From the NCBI GenBank assembly GCA_907165135.1, contig OU015566.1:13376157-13440156 (forward strand): 64,000 nt of DNA, read 5' to 3'. The position numbers and the translations under genes are program-made. Below the pieces are notes generated by a model that had not been told where the DNA came from, ran no database searches, and was given only the letters and a program-made list of their open reading frames with translations. Of the stretch, positions 11,701 through 21,894 are shown piece by piece; within the stretch, counting starts at the first letter, position 1, and each line of letters starts with the position of its first letter. The DNA is from Oikopleura dioica (Eukaryota; Chordata; Appendicularia; Copelata; Oikopleuridae).

Positions 11701-12691
11701 CAAAGTTTATCATAATAAACTGTTTATGATTAAATAGACACAGTATTTTCTGAACTAAAACAGGCAACTGCAACTAGATCAGCTCAAACGGCGGCGAGAA
11801 CTCTCGGCATCCCTCTAGAAATGGTGAATGTTCAGCCGACAAGTTCTGCAGTAACTGCCAACGGAGCACCTACTGGAGGAACTGTTTCTACTCAAGTCGC
11901 TTGCTACCTTATTTCTGAAGCTTGCAAGGTTTCATGAAAAATAAGAATATTTTTTCTTCATCCATTTAAAGATTCTGAATGCTTCTTTGGATCCTTACCG
12001 ACCAGTGGCTCCTCATCGCGATTCTCTAGACATTTGGCGCGAGACTGTCAAAGATGCCGCCGCAAAAGGAGTTGATCTTCAAGCTCGTTTCCGAGGATCA
12101 ATCCCTAACGGAGCCTACGCCTGTTACGGATCAGCAGTTGCTGTCGTTGAAGTTGACTGTCTCAACGGAGAGCATACCATTGAAAAGTTTGACTGCATCT
12201 ATGACGCAGGAGAAATGCTCAACGTCGGCACAGAATTGGGTCAAGTCGAAGGAGGGTTGATGATGGGACTTGGCTGGCTCAAGATGGAGGATCTCAAATG
12301 GGATCAAGTTTCTGGCGCAAAGGTGTTATTTTCTGGCGTGAAAATCTTTACTATTTTCTAGCAACGGGGAACATGGGAATACAAAGTCCCGATGCATCTC
12401 GACATTCCAAAAAAATTCTCTTGCGAGCTGACAAACAAGTTCTTGGAAGCTGAAGAAAAACGACCCTTCCCAATCGGATCCAAACAAGCTGGAGAAGCTG
12501 CGATGCTTCTCAGCTTCGGTAAGCTGCTTTTAATCAAGCCAGACTTATCCATCAATTATTAAGCCTATCGAAACGCCCTTCAACGAGCCGTCCGCAAGTT
12601 CAACCCTCATGCAAAGATGATCGAGCTTCCAGCAAAAACTGATCATGTCCGAGAAGCAATTAATGTACAAGCTGATGCTCTTGTTCTCTGA
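8724..12691 (+). CDS. Molybdenum hydroxylase of the xanthine dehydrogenase / aldehyde oxidase family
   Basis: Seven exons (8724-8791, 8863-8979, 9050-11672, 11764-11928, 11972-12322, 12362-12518, 12564-12691) join in phase to 1202 codons. Order: first [2Fe-2S] motif CEEGGCGAC; second cluster CGYCTPGF and ICRCTGY; FAD domain (VTIDITKVAEM, SISMRHQATWAGSLAL); hammerhead domain; molybdopterin domain with GGGFGGKATRS and GSKQAGEAAM, the latter holding the catalytic glutamate of the family. At about 1200 residues it is shorter than vertebrate XDH (about 1330), mostly around the FAD domain. The substrate-arginine region reads LRAPGMLQ and the usual EMGQG motif is DMGQA, so substrate and electron acceptor are uncertain. 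Intron 2 (8980-9049) starts GC and intron 3 (11673-11763) starts GA. Confidence 0.88.
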
Positions 12692-12847
12692 GTTCAAATC
12701 ATTCAACATATTCAATATAATTTTCATTCTTTTCTTGTCTATTTGAATTATTTGCAGCGTATACGACACATTTGAGTGAGTTCCTTTATTTCCGGTTGGA
12801 TTCTTAACTCACAAATCTTGTCAATCATTATCGAGTCTAAAAAGAGC

Positions 12848-13563
12848 ATGTCTACAAATCTTCGTCAAAAGCGAGTCTCTTTCGAAAAATGGATTCAAAA
12901 TGCATGCAAAATGAAGGATAAGCCTGAGGAAGTTAGTAAAATGAGCAGACCTGATTCGAAAGTAATACAAGCTGGACAGCTCGCATGTCTGAAAGCGCAC
13001 AATAACAAAAGAGCTCTTCATAAAAATACACCACCGATGAAGGTAATTTTTTCATTGATTCGATTTTTGAACAATTAATTCTAAAGATATGTGAAAAGTT
13101 GTGTGAAGAAGCTCAAAATGTTGCAGCAAACTTGGCAAGGCGCAACGGAATACGGTAAAAACTTACGAGATTACAGGCTTCATCATATTTTACAGATATT
13201 CATCTGGGGAAAACATTTACGTTTGCACAAGAACTAAATCACTTTCGAGTACATCTGCGATCAGGGAATGCTGTTTCAAAGCAGTTGACTCGTGGTATCG
13301 CGAAATTGAAAATTATTCTTTCGAAACGAGTAAAAAACTGAAGAAAAACCAGACGATTGCGCATTTCCAGCAAATGGTTTGGAGAGACTCCGTTCGCCTC
13401 GGCTTCGGAATAGCACAGCGAAGAGACGGAAATATCATAAGTAAAGTAGAATTATTAGTACTGCTCCGAAAAAGATTTAGTCATCTGTCGATACAGTCCA
13501 CGAGCAAATGTTTTTCGCTCGAAGATCAATGCAAAGCAAATTATGCCTGTACAAACTCAATAA
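12848..13563 (+). CDS. CAP-domain protein, GAPR-1 (GLIPR2)-like
   Basis: Four exons (12848-13042, 13087-13154, 13196-13440, 13481-13563) join in phase to 196 aa with GT-AG introns of 40-44 nt. After a basic N terminus the CAP domain shows LKAHNNKRALHKNTPPM, ARRNGIRYSSGENIYV, AHFQQMVWRDSVRLGFG and a last exon IIICRYSPRANV. These correspond to the HNxxR, GEN, HFTQxVW and YxPxGN signatures of the family. There is no signal peptide and few cysteines, which fits the intracellular GAPR-1/GLIPR2 branch rather than secreted CRISPs. It follows the XDH-like gene on the same strand by 156 bp. Confidence 0.82.
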
Positions 13564-13894
13564 AAAGAATCATAAGCGCTCAGTGCGAAAGAGAATTTCG
13601 TCTCTAGTTTTTCAATACATGTATTATGGAATATTGAATTATCATATGAAAGGAAAGGAAAATGAAATTACTTCCGGTTTCGTTATCCAAAAAATTGACA
13701 CAAGAATCGCCTCAAGAAATACAATAAAGCATCTAAGCTCTGAAAAAGTAATATAGCGGGTACTCAGGAGGAGGGAGATTAAGAGTTTGTTTTGTTTATT
13801 GGCACGAATAAGAAGTTTTCTAATTGACAGTTGTAATGGGAGACGAGAATCTGTTTTAGCAACTAATGAGATGTTGACGTGCCATTGACTTTAT

Positions 13895-14239
13895 TTATCG
13901 AGCGGCGCCGCCGCCGCCGCGGCTTTCGCTATTGCCGTCAGCAGCGGCCTCGTTGTCGACCTTGAGCAGGTTGCAGATGAAGGCCATCGATTTGATGAAT
14001 TCGTCGAAGCTGATCTTCCCGTCGAAATCCTTATCGATATGGGCAACTAGCTCATTCACCCTTGCCTCGGAAGAAAACACCTCAGGGAGTTCTTGAAATT
14101 AGTAAAAGAAGTTAGTTTTATGATGATTACCTTGTCCCATCATTGCCTTCAACTCTTCCTTGTCAAGCAAGTTGTCCTCACCGGCATGCTCGTTGAAGAT
14201 TCCAATGATGGATCGCATCAAGTCGACGATTTTGGTCAT
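13895..14239 (-). CDS. Two-EF-hand calcium-binding protein, S100-like in size
   Basis: Two exons (14239-14131 and 14091-13895) join in phase to 101 aa. Exon 1 encodes MTKIVDLMRSIIGIFNEHAG and NLLDKEELKAMMGQ, resembling a degenerate, long N-terminal EF loop. Exon 2 holds a canonical loop DKDFDGKISFDEF followed by a hydrophobic helix. A short protein with pseudo-EF then canonical EF is the S100 pattern, but S100 proteins proper are described from vertebrates, so this may be convergent or a calmodulin-like relative. The C terminus is a Gly/Ala tail encoded by a GCC-rich run (about 13901-13921). It is a likely calcium sensor; partner unknown. Confidence 0.72.
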
Positions 14240-14719
14240 GGCTTCAAAATATCACTACTTTATTTGATATGCGACTACTGACAGGAAATCCTCGATTATA
14301 TTTGCAATTTACTTCCGTTTTTTGAAGCTGAATAAACAATTAGCCGCTGTGTTTAAAAATTGACGATTTTAACAAAGTTATAAGATATGAAATTATAAGT
14401 TGTAACATCCCTTTTAAAGCTGCTTTCTGAGTTCCTCTCTCAAATTCAAACTCAATTCGATTTATTTTTTCCTGCGATTTATCATTGATATAAAATAAGA
14501 GACAAAAATCAGACAGTGTATCTATCTGCCTGAAGTTTCATAAAAAGGAGAATTTACAAGACAAGAGTTTATTTTTCATTTTTTTTTTCCAAAAATCAAT
14601 TTACTGGCAGCTTTAGAATCAAAATTGGAAAGTCATTTTTTTCGCCGAGTTGGAGCTATTTTGAGCTGTTTGGCGCGAGATGCCGCGCATTATACCTAAA
14701 GTTAACTGATTAAACGCAG

Positions 14720-15602
14720 CTAGAGTGAGATTAGATCCGACCTGGCCTGGCTGGGATTGGCAGTCATGTCCGAGTCGCCGATTCCGCAAGTGCCCACTCC
14801 GACCATTCCTTTGTTTCCAGCCGGAGTCTGGAAAATCGAGTTTTTCGTCTGAAATACTTTTCAAACACGATTTTTCGGAAAAGTAATCTCACCACTCCAG
14901 TTTTCTTCTTTTTGACCATTTTGTTGGCGAAGGACTGCCAACTCTTTTTCTGCCGCTCGCCGGCCGCGTCCATCGCCGCCAGTCGCTCCTTTTTCTTTTG
15001 CGCCTTTTTGCGCCGCTTTTCGATTTCGATTCTGAATTTCAAAAATATAAACTTAATTTCCGAATTCCTTGTTCGCACCTCTGTTTCTCCCTGGCTGCGT
15101 TTTTGTTGATTCCGTCCCCGACCATCACATTTCCGGCCATTTTGTCCATGTGAGTGCTCGGCAGCGGCGCTCGGGCCATCTCACTTTCGTCCTGCCACCT
15201 CGAGCCGCGGACGCTGCGTTTTCCGTCGAACTTGTTCAGCTGCGAAATAAGCACTGTCTCGCTGTTTCCGTACTACAAGACTAGGTTGGTTATCCCACCA
15301 ACGACTGTCATTCTTACTTGCGCAAAGGTAACTTTCGCTGTTCCGGCGTTTTCGTCGATTTGGTTAATAATCGCCTCGTAAAGCTTCCCGTCGTCGGAAT
15401 AGGGCGCCTGAACAGTCATGCCAATGCGCCAGTTGGCCGTTTTCTTGTGATCATTAATGATCTGGTTCGTCATTTCGATGATCTCGTCCAGGTCCTTTTT
15501 CAGATCGATCATTTCTTGGTTCTCTGGGTCTGCGGTCAAAGCAGCCTCAACCTGGCCCAGCTGCAGTTTGTAATTTGCTAGTTGCGAAATCGGATCATCC
15601 AT
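14720..15602 (-). CDS. SMNDC1: Survival motor neuron domain-containing protein 1 (splicing factor SPF30)
   Basis: Starts MDDPISQLANYKLQLGQVEA and continues through ENQEMIDLKKDLDEII, matching the SMNDC1 N terminus. A Tudor domain follows (ANWRIGMTVQAPYSDDGKLY, EAIINQIDENAGTAKVTFA). Exons downstream carry a lysine-rich helix (IEIEKRRKKAQKKKERL, QKKSWQSFANKM) and the conserved tail SIFQTPAGNKGMVGVGTCGI, ending SDLISL-stop at 14720. The family binds symmetric dimethyl-arginine on Sm proteins and helps assemble the tri-snRNP in the nucleus. An LTR retrotransposon sits 49 bp upstream of the start codon, in what must be the promoter or 5' UTR. Confidence 0.9.
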
Positions 15603-15654
15603 TTTCAAGTTTTCTGAGAATTTTTCAATAATTAGTTTTTGCGAAAGAAGATTT

Positions 15655-15856
15655 TAAAGGGTCAATGCACTGCTGGAAACACTCTCCCACTGAGACTCTA
15701 GCTCCTGGGAATAAAAGACAACAATTCTAGTTTTTAGCTGCTGCTTCTACTTTATTCGAGAGACAACTGACCAGTCGAGACTGGCACTGCGCGCGCAACG
15801 TCCCACTGATCAGTATCAAAGTTCAACGGGTTCGCCCAGAATGCGCTAACCCTTTA
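15655..15856 (-). repeat. 3' LTR
   Basis: 202 bp beginning TAAAGGGT and ending ACCCTTTA, an 8-bp inverted terminal repeat. By eye it is identical to the LTR at 18765-18966. It is the 3' LTR because the element reads on the minus strand. Confidence 0.93.
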
Positions 15857-16064
15857 CCTCCCCTTGATACAGAACAGTGCGACAATAAGTAAAGTACAGG
15901 TAGAATGTCCCTTTCGGGCTCGAAGGAACATCGGTAGAATTGGGACAGTCGGCGGCAGATTTTTGAAGAGGGTTTTGTACGGTGATGAAGCAGCAAACAT
16001 CTTGATCCTAAGCAGTAGACAACTTCCAATCCCCAAAAAGCATCAGAAAGCCCAATTGCCAACA

Positions 16065-18092
16065 CTAGCCTTCGTACTTTTTCTTCGTAGGGTCCAGCGA
16101 GAGACGAGATGGACGGAGAATATTCCGCTTGGGGCTAGGAGAAGACGGGTTGGAAGTAGACCTTTGGGGTTGTGACGAAGCCAGGATCAGGAGCGAAGAT
16201 GGGATCAGAGATGTTGACTCCGTCGCCGAGCCAGATTTTGGAGCTTCGAATAGAGGCTTTGGCGGAGCGATCGGAGAGAGAGAAGATGGAATCTTTTCGG
16301 GCGGTTTGGGCTTGCGTGACCGAGATTGTGACTCGATACCCTTACCTCCCCTAGTCACATGATCGTTCTGCTTTATTTTCGACTTGAAGTTTTTGATCAA
16401 GTGTGGCCATTCGGTCAAGTCCAGATTTTGATCATAGTCATCAAGGAAAGGAACTATTTCCTCGATCGCGGCGACATGGGAACGGTGAATGAGGTCGACG
16501 GTGCTGTTTGCATCTTCGACGAGGCAGACCTGCTGGTTGGTGGATCTGAGGGTGGAGGGGCCACTCCATTTTGCATTGGAGTTTTTGGCGTCTCCGGCGA
16601 GTGGGCGTAGCTTGACAACTTGGGGTTTTAGTTTCGAAGCTTCGGTGAACTCGAACTTGACGTTTCCAAGTAAATTGTTTATCGAGTAGGAAGAGATATT
16701 GCTGTTGCGCAAATAATCTCGTCCTAAGAGTGCTGGGCGGCATTGTCCATCCATCACAGTTGCGGCGAGCTCAAACTGAGGGCCTTTGTCGAATCTAACC
16801 TTGCAGTAGAGGGTTCCCCTTGGAGTTTCAGCTACTCCGCTAATACCGGCTACATCGTGGTTTGGAGCGCTCAAATTGCGTAGCACGTTTTGGGGGATAA
16901 CATGCGAAGGTAGAATTGTTGAATATGCGCCAGTATCGAATTCGATGTTGCAGTCGAACGAATCTTGTCCTGACTCAAATGTGGCGCGTAGAAAATATCC
17001 AGGGCGGGATTCGACCTTTTCGGTCAGGTGCACTGGAATTGCAGAGAAGAGGGCATGGACATCGGCGAAATTATCGGGTTCCACGTTGTAGTGGCTTTTA
17101 CGCTGCATTTGATCGGGCTTTTCGGACTTCTCGTCCTTTTTCTGCGCAGAATTCTGGTCCCGATTGTGCCAAGAGCGTTTACCCTCGCCATGTTTTCCAT
17201 AACCTTGCTTCTGTTTGTTGTTGGATCCGGGTTGAGTTTTGTTGACGTTGATGACATCTGAAGAAACGCGGTTTCGGCGACTGGTCTCGGCTTTGAGTGC
17301 GAGGTCGTTAAGCGTGAAGGTTTTGTCGATGGAGCTCAGAAGAGCGTTGTAAGTGTCAGGCTCCTGGTCGCGGAGGGCTCTGACAGCGAACATTGTTGCC
17401 CATGCTTCGTGGATATCTTCCACATTTGGCTCAGCATCGTTGTTAGCAGTTTTGAAGGTTTCGAGAAACGCGGCTTTTGCCTCAGCGAGTTTTGTTGCGA
17501 GCTCGGATGTGAAATGAGTCACGGGGCGCGATCGGTCGAAAACGATGTCGCTGACATCGAGCATCAGTAGAAAATGCGAGATTTTTGGGCCATAGTGCTT
17601 CTTGAGAAGCCCAATGGCGGCGTCGACGTCGTCACAGGCGCGGAGATCGTTACCGATAAATCGGGCGACGTTCGGAGCTAGCTTGCTGGTAAGAGCGTTG
17701 AGGAATATTTTTTCGTCGCCGTCGCGGCGTAGATGACTGTCTTTGAATACCCTCATCGCTGTTATAAAATCCACAAACTGGCCGGGGCTATTTCCTTTGA
17801 AGGGCTGGATTGACGCGAAGCTTTTGTAGAACAAGTTGCAGATGTGCTGCTCGCGCTGGTCGTATTCCCTGTTGGAATTTTCGGCCGGTGGATTGGCGTA
17901 TTTGCGTTTTCGGACCAGGTCCTTGTAGTGCAAGAATAGCTCGCGTTCTTTTTGGAGCTGTTCTTCCTTCATCGTCTGTAGTGCTTTATCAGTCGGAGCG
18001 GATTTGAGCTTCTTGTCGAGATCAGCGATGAAGTCGGCGATTTGTTCCAGGGCGCCGTCGCATCTTTCGACGGTTTCGGGGAGATTTGGCAT
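16065..18092 (-). CDS. Retrotransposon gag-protease polyprotein, 675 aa
   Basis: A single uninterrupted ORF. Residues about 95-175 (QPFKGNSPGQFVDFITAMRV, DDVDAAIGLLKKHYGP) resemble the capsid-like gag region found with BEL/Pao elements. Residues about 381-465 form a retropepsin-like domain: IEFDTGAYSTILPSHV has the DTG catalytic triad and CRPALLGRDYL matches the conserved C-terminal LLG-x-D strand. No CCHC zinc knuckle was seen; residues about 290-330 are basic instead (KQKQGYGKHGEGKRSWHN). The Pro/Ser-rich C terminus ends DPTKKKYEG with no polymerase domains behind it. The intact frame and identical LTRs suggest a recent insertion. Confidence 0.9.
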   Translation of the reverse strand: MPNLPETVERCDGALEQIADFIADLDKKLKSAPTDKALQTMKEEQLQKERELFLHYKDLVRKRKYANPPAENSNREYDQREQHICNLFYKSFASIQPFKGNSPGQFVDFITAMRVFKDSHLRRDGDEKIFLNALTSKLAPNVARFIGNDLRACDDVDAAIGLLKKHYGPKISHFLLMLDVSDIVFDRSRPVTHFTSELATKLAEAKAAFLETFKTANNDAEPNVEDIHEAWATMFAVRALRDQEPDTYNALLSSIDKTFTLNDLALKAETSRRNRVSSDVINVNKTQPGSNNKQKQGYGKHGEGKRSWHNRDQNSAQKKDEKSEKPDQMQRKSHYNVEPDNFADVHALFSAIPVHLTEKVESRPGYFLRATFESGQDSFDCNIEFDTGAYSTILPSHVIPQNVLRNLSAPNHDVAGISGVAETPRGTLYCKVRFDKGPQFELAATVMDGQCRPALLGRDYLRNSNISSYSINNLLGNVKFEFTEASKLKPQVVKLRPLAGDAKNSNAKWSGPSTLRSTNQQVCLVEDANSTVDLIHRSHVAAIEEIVPFLDDYDQNLDLTEWPHLIKNFKSKIKQNDHVTRGGKGIESQSRSRKPKPPEKIPSSLSPIAPPKPLFEAPKSGSATESTSLIPSSLLILASSQPQRSTSNPSSPSPKRNILRPSRLSLDPTKKKYEG

Positions 18093-18764
18093 CTCCGAGA
18101 TGTACTAGAACGGGCGAATCACTGATTTCGAGGATTTCTACCTTGACCGACCCGTTTCTCAAAGACAAGAATTGTCTAGGAGAAATTTACGGGGTTTGAA
18201 GAGCAAATGAAGATTCAATAGCGGTCGTAGCAGTTGATTGATGTCGTAACTTGGCGGGAGATGTGCGATTTATAAGAGCTGCCAGGCTAAGAAGGGCCGA
18301 TTTACTGCTTTCGAGCGAAATTACCTCGACCGGTCCGACTAACTAAGACTTTTGAGGGTCAAAGTTAGATAACGGACTTGGAGAGCGCGAAATGTCGTTG
18401 AAAATAGGCGTCAGCGGCGGCGCGAGATCGAAATCGCAGCGGTTGCACAAGTTGACGTGGCAAAACGGTTGGCGCGGCGGTACTTTTCCACACGCGACGA
18501 GTACCGGAAGTGAGAACACGAGTGCTAATCCAGGTTCGTAACGGCCTTGGGCGGAGAAAAACGCTGGACAGGGTAAAAGACGATCAAACGTTGGGTAGGG
18601 CGGGTGGTCTTTGACGAATCGTAGGGTACTCAGCTGATTTTGGAGAATTTGGAGGGATGAGATGGATGTGTCGAGCGGTAGACAAGGTGGAGGGTTGAAG
18701 GTGTAAGTTCTGGGGCCGCGGGAGTTCTCTATGTCGAATTTATGAGCGAAGTCTCTGACACCAC

Positions 18765-18966
18765 TAAAGGGTCAATGCACTGCTGGAAACACTCTCCCAC
18801 TGAGACTCTAGCTCCTGGGAATAAAAGACAACAATTCTAGTTTTTAGCTGCTGCTTCTACTTTATTCGAGAGACAACTGACCAGTCGAGACTGGCACTGC
18901 GCGCGCAACGTCCCACTGATCAGTATCAAAGTTCAACGGGTTCGCCCAGAATGCGCTAACCCTTTA
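18765..18966 (-). repeat. 5' LTR
   Basis: 202 bp, TAAAGGGT...ACCCTTTA, apparently identical to 15655-15856. It should carry the element's promoter; on the minus strand the sequence AATAAAGTAGAAGCAGC occurs within it. The predicted primer-binding site adjoins its inner end. Confidence 0.93.
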
Positions 18967-19284
18967 ATTTTATTCATTTGGAACTTTCGAAGCTTGATTC
19001 AGTTTTTGAATACAGAAAATCTACTTTTTGAGTACAGAAAAGGTGGATTAGGCAGTTTTTGGTACAGAAAAGAAGAATTTAGTTTTTGATTGGCTTTTTT
19101 GCAAAATTGAGTAAATAGAGTCTTATTTATAAAATTTACAATTTTACAGTTTCTTTTTCGTTTTCAAAAGACTCGCTTTTGAATTCATATTTAGCGATTG
19201 ATGGAGAAGCAGAAATTGGGTTTTGAAGGCACCGACATTTAGTTTATTTTTGAGCTTATTCTTGTAATTCTAGCGCATGGCAGT
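18967..19284. other. AT-rich intergenic DNA
   Basis: About 320 bp between the retrotransposon and the olfactomedin gene. It contains three loose repeats of an ACAGAAAA-type word (about 19010-19075) and no gene that I can support. Confidence 0.5.
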
Positions 19285-21158
19285 TCAGTGGCCGCCGGCG
19301 TTGGAAAGCGTCAAGTTGTAAGTGACTTGGTGGCCTCTGTCCCAGGCATAGAGCAGCCCGTCGACGGGCGAGTAGTCCACCATCGTGTTCCACTCGTACT
19401 TGTTGGTGAATGGAATGTCGATGAACTTGAACGCCTCTGAACATTTTTATTTCAATCGACTCGGCTCAGAGGGGAAATGACCTGTGTGGGTGTTGTACAT
19501 GAAATTTAGGCCGGTGTATTTTTCGTCGTATTTCTTCAAAACGTACAAAACGCCGCAGACCATGAAGGCGTTTCCCGACCACTGTTTACGCCAGTTCGTC
19601 CTGAAGGTCTTCAACACGTCCAGAGTCTGAAAATTCGAGTTCAAGATAGAGCTTCTCATAAAAGTAGTCCTTGCCAAAACGAAGAATTGCTTATTGTAAA
19701 GTACCTTTGGGTCTAATTTAGAAACGACGATGTCGAGGGAGTTTTGAAGCGTCGCATAAATCACCCAAAGTCCAGTTTCATCCGCTGCGAAATCGATGTC
19801 CGTTGATCCAGCCCACTTTTTTTAGGTTTTCAACCTGCATTTTCTTTAAGTTTAATTTTTTTATCAAAAACCGTGGCTGATAAGGCGCCATATTTCCGAA
19901 GCCGGCTTCTGGGAGAGATCTTTCTGCAGCGACTTTTCGTGTTGCGAAATCGAACCTGAAAATGATGATGAAGAAGACTGTTTTTGATGTTGTCTCACCG
20001 AATAATTGATGAAGTGTTAAATTTATTGAAATAGACGGAGCCATCGTAGATCTGGTGCCCAGTACCTGCCCAATTGTATGGAACTGAAAACTTAATATTT
20101 AAAAGCCCCCTTTTCAGCCCTGTTTCGAGCAATATGGGAATTGCACTGACCTGTGTAGTTTGTAAGGGGCTGGTCTTTGATGAAATCTACCAGGCGGGCG
20201 TACTCAACCACGAGCGTGTTTCTGATTCAAGCTTCAAAAGAGCAAAACTGGAAGTAAGGGATTCGAAAGAAGAAATGAATCGAATTCTCGAGTTTTCCGA
20301 AGCGTTCCTGTAAAAATGCTCCATAATGTAAATCGAGCTGGATTCCTTTCTGAAGGCGTCTCTGCCCCAGAAGCCGAACATTCGTCCCGACTTCTTGTAA
20401 GTGACTGGTTCGCCAACTTCCGTGATTTTGCCGCATTTTCCGTCTAAGCTGGGGATTTCGTCGATTTGCTCGTCGTCCATTACCACGAAAGTTTCGTCGT
20501 CCATTACGCTAAAAAATGAAATCAAGAACAAATAAAATAGAAATCTAACCTGTAAGCAGTGTGCCTCAATTTGTTCGCCGCTTCGACCAAAACCGACTGC
20601 TTCAATTTGTAGCTCGAAAGTTCGACGACAATCGCTCTCGGAGCAGCTCGGTCTTCGCTTTTGCTTCCCACACGATTTGCTCTTTCGATATCGGATGCTT
20701 CGATTTGGTAGCCCAAGTATTCCAGCAATTCGACGATTTTTCCGGCTGTGTCTTCGTTTTCTTCCTCGGGGATTCCTGAATTTGACAATTAACACTCTTA
20801 AAATTTCCGAAATCTAATGATTCCGCCTTCCAATTGACAAAAACTGACCTTTTAGTCGAATAAACCGCGATCTCGAGTCTTCTTTCAGCTCCCGAATGTA
20901 GCCAGTATTTGTTTTCAAATCAGCCCGCAACTTTTCGTTGCTATTCTTTATTTCCGCAAAAGTAGACTCGATTTCTCTCGATCCCCTTTCAAGCTGAAAA
21001 AGACTCGCTCGGACACGAGTGAGGGCTTCGATCGACGTTTTCTGACGATCGGAAAAGACCAAACTCGCCGTCGAAAACAGCAGCGGCCAAATGACGACTC
21101 CAAGGACCATCAACAAAGAGGCCGATTTCGCGGACGATTTATCTAACCCATCTTTCAT
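19285..21158 (-). CDS. Type II membrane olfactomedin-domain protein with an L1-ORF1p-like segment
   Basis: Exon 1 (21158-20849) encodes a short cytosolic tail, a membrane helix (LLMVLGVVIWPLLFSTASLV) and a predicted coiled coil. Exon 2 (20775-20550) continues RLKGIPEEENEDTAGKI and SDIERANRVGSKSEDRAAPR, very like the RRM-type domain of LINE-1 ORF1 proteins. Exons 3-5 and beyond form an olfactomedin domain: CGKITEVGEPVTYKKSGRMF, NWAGTGHQIYDGSVYFNKF, DIDFAADETGLWVIY and the final GLLYAWDRGHQVTYNLTL. Phases of exons 1-5 agree. The intron at 20222-20307 is GA-AG. Gliomedin-like proteins share the TM, coil and olfactomedin order. It is last in a minus-strand run of four genes. Confidence 0.82.
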
Positions 21159-21252
21159 TTTCTAAAGGTTCAGCTAGAAAAGATCGGCTGCTTTAGGGGT
21201 TATCCGTAAAATAAGAATTTTCAGTGACAGAAAAAGCAGCAAGTCGTTATTT

Positions 21253-21894
21253 TTACTGGACAGAAGTAGAGCGCTTGAATTGCCGTGGGTCGCCGCTTTC
21301 CCAGTTGATATTCGGATCCGACAAGTCGTTGTTGGCGTTGAACTGGAGGCAGAACTCGTTCACGCGCTGGATCGAGCCGTTTTTGCTGGAAAGAGTTCAA
21401 CGAGGTAGCGAGAAAAAGAACCGACCTGATGTACAAAGTGAGAACGTCTTTGAAGAGCTTGGTGTATGCCCGCTGGATTCGGAGAATGTCGCCTTCGCGC
21501 ACCAGCCCGCCCAACTCGCCCCACATTGATAGGTTAACCTGATTCAACGGGTTTATTGGGAGACAATGAAAAGAAGAACTTACTCTGCCAGTTTTGTCGG
21601 CGATGATGATGTTTCTGACTTCGTTTCCGTCCGTTGTTCGGATCGCATTCGTCACGCTGGAATCATTTCTATTGATGACGACTCAATTTTTGCTTACCCG
21701 AGACAGATGACGGTCAAATTGGCAGTTTTGGTGGTCAGTTTTAAGTCTTTGATCCAATTCACGACTTCTGGAACCGATGGTTCTGGTCTTCCTTGCGCGT
21801 TTTGTGGGTTGAAACGAACCCCAGAAGTGCTTCTGTGATTGCCGTTGTGATTGTGGTTGTGGTTTCGATTTCGCGGGTCTTGGGGAACGCTCAT
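21253..21894 (-). CDS. NABP: SOSS complex subunit B, single-stranded DNA-binding OB-fold protein
   Basis: After an Asn/His-rich N terminus the protein reads WIKDLKLTTKTANLTVICLG, then after a GT-AG intron VTNAIRTTDGNEVRNIIIAD and KTGRVNLSMWGELGGLVREG, DILRIQRAYTKLFKDVLTLY, and in the last exon NGSIQRVNEFCLQFNANNDL. This is the OB fold of hSSB1/hSSB2 (NABP2/NABP1), including the ADKTG and GD-I-R-L segments. The family binds ssDNA in the SOSS complex during homologous-recombination repair and also associates with Integrator. The His/Asn stretch at the N terminus is unusual, since the human proteins keep their low-complexity region C-terminally. It lies 93 bp from MEPCE and 94 bp from the olfactomedin gene. 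Confidence 0.87.

Larger units (their letters stand above)
15655..18966 (-). mobile_element. LTR retrotransposon, complete, gag-protease only (non-autonomous)
   Basis: Two 202-bp LTRs (15655-15856, 18765-18966) flank a 2908-bp interior. The insertion is bordered by ATTT on both sides (15651-15654, 18967-18970), a 4-bp target duplication. On the minus strand the interior starts with G then TGGTGTCAGAGACTTCGC, a likely tRNA primer-binding site directly after the 5' LTR. It ends with the polypurine tract AAGGGGAGG (15865-15857) directly before the 3' LTR. The only long ORF is 16065-18092; no reverse transcriptase, RNase H or integrase sequence was seen, so mobilisation would need another element. 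The gag segment resembles BEL/Pao gags (DUF1759-like); the class is tentative. Confidence 0.92.

Noticed and set aside
13374-13607. Extended last exon of the CAP gene reading through 13441
   Set aside because: Removing the 40-nt GT-AG intron 13441-13480 restores the conserved RYSPRANV end, whereas reading through gives an unrelated tail.
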